This document shows positions 59,686 to 64,000 of a stretch of 64,000 nucleotides of DNA, in pieces. The notes under the pieces were generated by a model. It was given only the letters and a program-made list of their open reading frames with translations. It did not search any database and was not told where the DNA came from. How positions within the stretch are numbered: position 1 is the first letter of the stretch; each line of letters begins with the position of its first letter. This DNA is from Streptomyces fulvoviolaceus (GTDB taxonomy: Bacteria; Actinomycetota; Actinomycetes; Streptomycetales; Streptomycetaceae), in assembly GCF_000718165.1 (NCBI RefSeq), contig NZ_JOEY01000028.1:1-64000 (forward strand), given 5' to 3'. The translations under genes were made by a program, and so were the position numbers.

Positions 59686-61215
59686 CTACGGCGTCTCCTC
59701 CGCCGCCTTGTCCAGCTGGAACGCCTCGTTGCCGAGCCCGATCCGGGCGTGCACCTCCGGCCTGCGGGCGCGCAGGACCAGCCCCTGCACCAGGCCGACC
59801 ACCAGCGCGGCCCCGATGATCCCGGGCAGCACCCAGCTCAGGGCCGAGTCCGGGCCGGCGCCGACCAGGACGTCGAAGTCCTTCACCGTGTAGCCGGCGA
59901 TCACCAGCAGGGCGAGGCCCGCGAGGACGGACGTGACCAGCCGCCAGGCCTGGGCGCCCACCGCACCGCGCCGGACGAAGAACACGACCACGGACAGCGA
60001 GGCCGCCGCCATCAGCAGGATCACTCCGAGGGCGCCGATGTTGCCGAACCAGGTGAACAGGTGCAGGACCGGCTCGGTCGGGTCGCCGGTCGGCTTGTCG
60101 TCGGCGACCGCGAAGGCGATCACGACGACCACGGACACGACCGTCTGCAGCAGCGAACCGGTGCCGGGCGCGCCGCTCGTGCCGGTGGTCCGGCCGAAGG
60201 CGGCGGGGAGCAGTCCCTCGCGGCCCATGGCGAAGGCGTACCGGGCGACGACGTTGTGGAAGCTGAGCAGGGCGGCGAACATGCCGGTCACGAACAGGAC
60301 GTGCAGGACGTCGGTGAAGGTGCCGCCGAGCCGGGACTCGGTGAGCGAGAAGAGCAGTCCGGCGCTCTCCTTCTGCGCGGTGCCGACGATCGCCGAGGGC
60401 CCGGTGGCCACGGTGTAGGCCCAGGAGCTGATCGCGAAGAACACGGCGACGAAGCCGACGGCGAGGAACATCACGCGCGGCACGAGCACGTGCGGGCGGC
60501 TCGTCTCCTCGGCGTAGACGGGGGCCTGCTCGAAGCCGGTGAAGGCCGCGATGCAGAAGCACAGGGCGGTACCGACCCCGGCGCCGCTGAGCGTGTCCGG
60601 GTTGAAGGCGTGCAGCGACAGTCCTTCACCCGCCGGATCCGCTACGGCCGCGATGTCGAAGATGACGACGAGGGCCACCTCGATCACCAGCAGCACGCCG
60701 AGCACACGCGCGTTGACGTCGATCTTCAGCCAGCCCAGCGCGCCGACGACGAGCGCGGCCACGAGTGCCGGTATCCACCAGGCCACCTCCACCTCGGCGT
60801 AGGTGGCGAACAGACCGGAGACCTCGAAGCCGAAGATGCCGTAGATGCCGACCTGGAGGGCGCTGTAGGCGACCAGGGCGACGAGCGCCGCGCTCGACCC
60901 GGCCGTGCCGCCGAGTCCGCGGGAGATGTAGGCGTAGAAGGCGCCGGCGTTGTGGACGTGCCGGCTCATCTCGGCGTAGCCGACGCTGAACAGGACGAGG
61001 ACCACGCCGAGGACGACGAACAGGAGCGGCTGTCCGACGATGCCCATCACGGCGAATGTGGTGGGCATGACACCCGCGACGACCATGAGGGGGGCGGTCG
61101 CCGCGAGGACGGAGAGCAGCAGGCCCCCCGCGCCGAGGCGGTCGGCGCGCAGGGCCCGCTCCTGCCCCTTGAACGTACTGATGCCGTCGGTTCTGCTCGA
61201 ACTGTCCGTTGTCAC
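59686..61215 (-). CDS. APC-superfamily amino acid permease
   Basis: 509 residues, GTG start. About 12 transmembrane helices; the N-terminal LSVLAATAPLMVVAGVMPTT and FYAYISRGLGGTAGSSAALV plus FCIAAFTGFEQAPVYAEETS are typical of APC permeases of the amino acid/polyamine group. Substrate not predictable. It stands alone on the minus strand between the oxidoreductase pair and the helical-repeat protein. Confidence 0.92.
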   Translation of the reverse strand: MTTDSSSRTDGISTFKGQERALRADRLGAGGLLLSVLAATAPLMVVAGVMPTTFAVMGIVGQPLLFVVLGVVLVLFSVGYAEMSRHVHNAGAFYAYISRGLGGTAGSSAALVALVAYSALQVGIYGIFGFEVSGLFATYAEVEVAWWIPALVAALVVGALGWLKIDVNARVLGVLLVIEVALVVIFDIAAVADPAGEGLSLHAFNPDTLSGAGVGTALCFCIAAFTGFEQAPVYAEETSRPHVLVPRVMFLAVGFVAVFFAISSWAYTVATGPSAIVGTAQKESAGLLFSLTESRLGGTFTDVLHVLFVTGMFAALLSFHNVVARYAFAMGREGLLPAAFGRTTGTSGAPGTGSLLQTVVSVVVVIAFAVADDKPTGDPTEPVLHLFTWFGNIGALGVILLMAAASLSVVVFFVRRGAVGAQAWRLVTSVLAGLALLVIAGYTVKDFDVLVGAGPDSALSWVLPGIIGAALVVGLVQGLVLRARRPEVHARIGLGNEAFQLDKAAEETP

Positions 61216-61245
61216 GGGGAGACCGTCCTTTTCCGGAAGGGGGCG

Positions 61246-62259
61246 TTACGCCGTGCCGAGCGCGCTGTGGCGGGCGGCACGGAAGGCGGGGTACGGATCG
61301 CGGTCCGGGTACGACCACGGCGCGGGGGTGGGGTGCTCGCCGATGCGGTGGAACAGGGCGGCGGCCTCGGCGCCCCGGCCCTCGCAGACCTTGGCGTGGG
61401 CGAGGAAGTTGAGGTCGATCAGGCGGCGGGGGTGGCCTTCGTGCTCCCACTCCAGCCACCAGTCGAAGGCCGACTTCATCACCTGGCGGGCGCGGCGCCC
61501 GGTCCAGTGCCCGGAGACGGCCGGGTCGGGCGGTTCGTGTCCGGCGGCGGCCAGTGCGCGGTAGCGCTCGGCGTGCGCGATGACCGGGAGGATCGCGAGC
61601 GGGGAGTCGGCGGGCGCCTCCTCGGCGGCCCAGTTGGCGAAGTCGTAGACCTCGTGCAGCGGGTCGGGACCGGCCTCGGCGCGCTGCTCGGCGAGCCGGG
61701 CGACCATCAGATGGTGGGCGTGGTGGTGGTCGGCGTACCGATGCCGGACCTCGCCGAAGATCCGGACCACCTCGTCCCCTGCGCCCAGGTCCCGCTCCAG
61801 CAGGAGCAGGCCGAGCCACGGTGTGGGGTCGGCGGGCGCGAGCCCGGCAGCGGCCAGACAGGCCTCACGGGCGCCGGGCGGCTTCCCCTTGCCCCGCAGG
61901 ACCCGCTGCACCAGGGCGAGGGCGAGCAGCACGGCGGCGTCGGCGGAGTCGGGTTCGGCCAGTAACCAGTCCCGCGCCCAGGCATCGCTGTAGGCCTCCG
62001 CCGCGAGCACGGTGACCCGGTGTCCCCTCCGGTCCCAGTCGTCCCCGGTACCGGCGAGCAGCCCACGGGCCGCCTGCCACCTCCCCTGCGCCAACGCGGC
62101 CCGCGCGGCGATGAGTTCGGCGTCGTCGAGGGCCGCGTCGAAGGCCTGGGCGGCACGTTTTCGACTGCGGCCGAAGGGGGGTGGGGGTGACACCGGGGGG
62201 TCTTCCTCACGGGAAGCGGCTCGTGGTGGGCTGTCGGGTCGGATTGTTCGGAGTGCCAT
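61246..62259 (-). CDS. Helical-repeat (TPR-like) hypothetical protein
   Basis: 337 residues from ATG 62259 (an earlier ATG at 62280 and a later GTG are possible). Alternating Ala/Leu-rich helices with regular Trp and Tyr (LAQGRWQAARGLLAGTGDDW, then LGLLLLERDLGAGDEVVRIF) suggest TPR-like packing. A His-rich segment RYADHHHAHHLMVARLAEQR stands out near residue 185. No catalytic motif or signal. Function unknown. Confidence 0.8.
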   Translation of the reverse strand: MALRTIRPDSPPRAASREEDPPVSPPPPFGRSRKRAAQAFDAALDDAELIAARAALAQGRWQAARGLLAGTGDDWDRRGHRVTVLAAEAYSDAWARDWLLAEPDSADAAVLLALALVQRVLRGKGKPPGAREACLAAAGLAPADPTPWLGLLLLERDLGAGDEVVRIFGEVRHRYADHHHAHHLMVARLAEQRAEAGPDPLHEVYDFANWAAEEAPADSPLAILPVIAHAERYRALAAAGHEPPDPAVSGHWTGRRARQVMKSAFDWWLEWEHEGHPRRLIDLNFLAHAKVCEGRGAEAAALFHRIGEHPTPAPWSYPDRDPYPAFRAARHSALGTA

Positions 62260-62578
62260 CGAATGATCACGGACAGCCAACCCCCAGCCAATGCTTTACG
62301 TCAAGGCCCGGAGGCGCGTTACACGCGTCAACCCCCTTGAACAGGGCGGGACTTGAGCCGCAACGGATCCCGCACCGCCCGCGTTCACGCCCACCGCTGT
62401 GGCGTACGCCATGGCGCCGCGCGCCCCGCCACCGCACCATGGCAGGGCGGTCGTACCCGTCCCCCTTGATCGACAGGGCGTGGTGACCGCATCAACTGCC
62501 CGATTCCGGGTACTCCCAGGACCACGCCGGGCCCTGGGACGCTACAGTCACCCACTACGCACCCCGCCGCCCGGCCGG
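62260..62578. other. Divergent intergenic region upstream of the DMT transporter
   Basis: Holds no gene I can support. It contains the near-palindrome GGCGCGTTACACGCGT (about 62311-62327) and must carry the promoters for the helical-repeat protein and the transporter. An in-frame extension of the transporter to 62399 reads as non-coding. Confidence 0.45.
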
Positions 62579-63490
62579 ATGATCGAGGTACGCAGCGTGT
62601 CGGTTCTGGTTCTGATACTCGCCGTGAGCGCTGCGTGCTGCCTGGGCTTCGGCTTCGTGCTCCAGCAGAACGTGGCCCGCCAGGCCCCGCTCAGCGACTT
62701 CCTCTCGCCGCGGCTGCTCCTGGACCTGGTCAAGGTGCCCCGCTGGCTCGGCGGCATCGGACTGATGGTGGCCGGCATGGTCCTCGGCGCGATCGCGCTG
62801 AGCCAGGGCGAGGTGTCCCTCGTGGAGCCCCTGCTCGCCACGAACCTGCTCTTCGCGCTCGCCCTGTCCCGCAAGCAGACCAAGCAGCCGCTGGGCCGCC
62901 AGGGCTGGGCGGGTCTCGCGCTGCTCGCGGGCGGTGTGACCGCGTTCATCGTGGCGGGCGAGCCGCGCGGCGGCGCAGCGATCGCCGACCCGTTCCGCCA
63001 CTGGCTGATCATCGGCGCCATGGTCGGCGCCGCCCTGCTGCTCACGACGTACGCCAAGCGTTCCCGCCTCAGCTCCGGCCCGGTCCTGCTGTCCCTGGCG
63101 GCCGGTCTGCTCTACGGCGTCCAGGACGCCCTCACCCGGGTGAGCGGCCAGCGCTTCTCCGAGGGCGGCCTCATGGAGCTGCTGACCGGCTGGCAGCCGT
63201 ACGGCGTGCTCGTCCTCGGCGTCACCGGCCTGATCCTGGTGCAGAGCGCCTTCGAGACCGCTCCCCTGCGGATGTCCCTCCCCGCCCTGACCGCCGCCCA
63301 GCCGCTGGCCGGCATCATCTGCGGCGTGGGCTTCCTGGGCGACCGGCTGCACACCGACGCCGTGGCGCTGACCTGGCAGGCGCTGGGCCTGGCGGCCGTC
63401 GTGACGGGCATCGTGCTGCTGGGGCTGCACCCGGCGATGCCGTGCGGTGCGACAGAGCCGCAGCGGGCGAAGGACCTGCAGCCGAACTGA
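62579..63490 (+). CDS. DMT-superfamily (EamA-like) transporter
   Basis: 303 residues from ATG 62579; GTG 62597 would start at VSVLVLILAVSAACCLGFGF and is an equally good choice. About nine to ten hydrophobic helices in two related halves (WLGGIGLMVAGMVLGAIALS and ALTAAQPLAGIICGVGFLGD), typical of DMT permeases. Substrate unknown; possible metabolite exporter. Confidence 0.88.
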   Translation: MIEVRSVSVLVLILAVSAACCLGFGFVLQQNVARQAPLSDFLSPRLLLDLVKVPRWLGGIGLMVAGMVLGAIALSQGEVSLVEPLLATNLLFALALSRKQTKQPLGRQGWAGLALLAGGVTAFIVAGEPRGGAAIADPFRHWLIIGAMVGAALLLTTYAKRSRLSSGPVLLSLAAGLLYGVQDALTRVSGQRFSEGGLMELLTGWQPYGVLVLGVTGLILVQSAFETAPLRMSLPALTAAQPLAGIICGVGFLGDRLHTDAVALTWQALGLAAVVTGIVLLGLHPAMPCGATEPQRAKDLQPN

Positions 63491-63523
63491 ACCTCCCCCG
63501 CACGCTCCTGCTTGGATGAGGGC

Positions 63524-64000
63524 ATGAGCGCTGCTGACGAGATCCTCGACATCGTCGACGAGAACGACCACGTCGTCGGACAGTCCCCGCGCGGCGAGGC
63601 CTATGCGAAGGGCCTGCGCCACCGCTGCGTCTTCATCCAGGCCAGGGACTCCGCGGGCCGCCTCTTCGTCCACCGCCGTACCCCGACCAAGCTGGTCTTC
63701 CCCTCCCTGTACGACATGTTCGTCGGCGGAGTGGTCGGCACGGGCGAGTCCTACGACGACGCGGCCCTGCGCGAGGCCGAGGAGGAACTGGGCGTCACCG
63801 GCCTCCCCCGCCCCGAGTACCTGTTCAAGTTCCTCTACGACGACGGCGCCGGCCAGACCTGGTGGTCCGCGGTGTACGAGGTCCGCTGCGACCTCCCGGT
63901 GAGCCCTCAGGTGGAGGAGGTCGCCTGGCACGACTTCCTGCCGGAGGACGAGGTGGAGCGGCGGCTCGGCGACTGGGAGTGGGTGCCGGACGGGCTGGCG
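63524..64000 (+). CDS. NUDIX hydrolase (partial, runs off right edge)
   Basis: 159 residues visible from ATG 63524. The Nudix box is complete (GTGESYDDAALREAEEELGV fits G-x5-E-x7-REUxEExGU). The N-terminus DEILDIVDENDHVVGQSPRG with the His in GLRHRCVFIQ resembles the Idi/YfcD-like group that acts on nucleoside-diphosphate-type substrates. The C-terminus lies outside the window. Confidence 0.93.
   Translation, partial: MSAADEILDIVDENDHVVGQSPRGEAYAKGLRHRCVFIQARDSAGRLFVHRRTPTKLVFPSLYDMFVGGVVGTGESYDDAALREAEEELGVTGLPRPEYLFKFLYDDGAGQTWWSAVYEVRCDLPVSPQVEEVAWHDFLPEDEVERRLGDWEWVPDGLA

Noticed and set aside
59749..61965. A 738-codon plus-strand frame opposite the APC permease
   Set aside because: The minus strand encodes a clear 12-helix permease; the plus-strand product is an Asp/Gln/Gly/Arg-rich shadow.

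Overview
The window is chromosomal DNA from a Streptomyces species. It has very high GC with strong codon bias, adjacent chaplin genes (chpC/chpH), the mycothiol ligase mshC, and a gene order that I recall from the S. coelicolor SCO1662-SCO1680 region (parJ, mshC, several Actinobacteria-specific genes, corA, chpC, chpH, gntRKP). The species cannot be named from sequence alone.

Layout. 0-1 kb: left-truncated NACHT NTPase with an N-terminal membrane hairpin, divergent from a PAC2-family gene (probably parJ). 2.6-5.1 kb: an accessory pair, a cytoplasmic-looking subtilase and a Gln-rich low-complexity protein, which share a C-terminal module. 5.2-16.4 kb: core genes including mshC, a DUF3090 cluster, CorA, a ferritin-like protein, an F420-dependent oxidoreductase, an aldo/keto reductase and a RecD2-like protein that has lost its ATPase motifs. 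16.4-19.3 kb: chpC, chpH with a candidate sigma-BldN promoter, an M20 peptidase and tRNA-Leu(GAG). 19.6-24.9 kb: a Pls/PosA-type single-module NRPS whose adenylation pocket reads like a lysine code, overlapping an M1 zinc aminopeptidase.

24.9-54.4 kb: one 29.5 kb unidirectional cluster on the minus strand encoding a contractile injection system (CIS) of the actinobacterial eCIS type. Transcription runs from right to left: sheath, inner tube, a Cys4 protein, a Pro-rich protein, DUF4255, AAA+ ATPase, a small linker protein, a 2150-residue DUF4157 protein, a SUKH-4 immunity protein, tube-initiator and LysM proteins, hub, spike, PAAR-like tip, gp25, two large baseplate proteins, a gpI-like/beta-helix protein, DUF6519, and a peptidoglycan amidase. 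Most genes overlap by 1-10 bases. There is no capsid, terminase or integrase, so it is not a prophage.

The most interesting point is inside this cluster. The last ~330-400 residues of the DUF4157 protein and the SUKH-4 gene behind it are markedly less GC-rich than the surroundings (48-52% in the 60-base lines I counted). They are arranged as a polymorphic toxin followed by its immunity gene, so the CIS appears to carry an exchangeable toxin on a structural/cargo protein. Streptomyces palindromic repeats have also inserted in frame into three CIS genes, including a 42-base element present as two identical copies.

54.7-64 kb: a 27-codon Cys/His small ORF and a YchJ-family gene, the gluconate operon (gntR, divergent gntK-gntP, with a perfect 5-1-5 palindrome as likely operator), a Tat-exported molybdopterin oxidoreductase with its membrane cytochrome b, an APC permease, a helical-repeat protein, a DMT transporter and a right-truncated NUDIX hydrolase.
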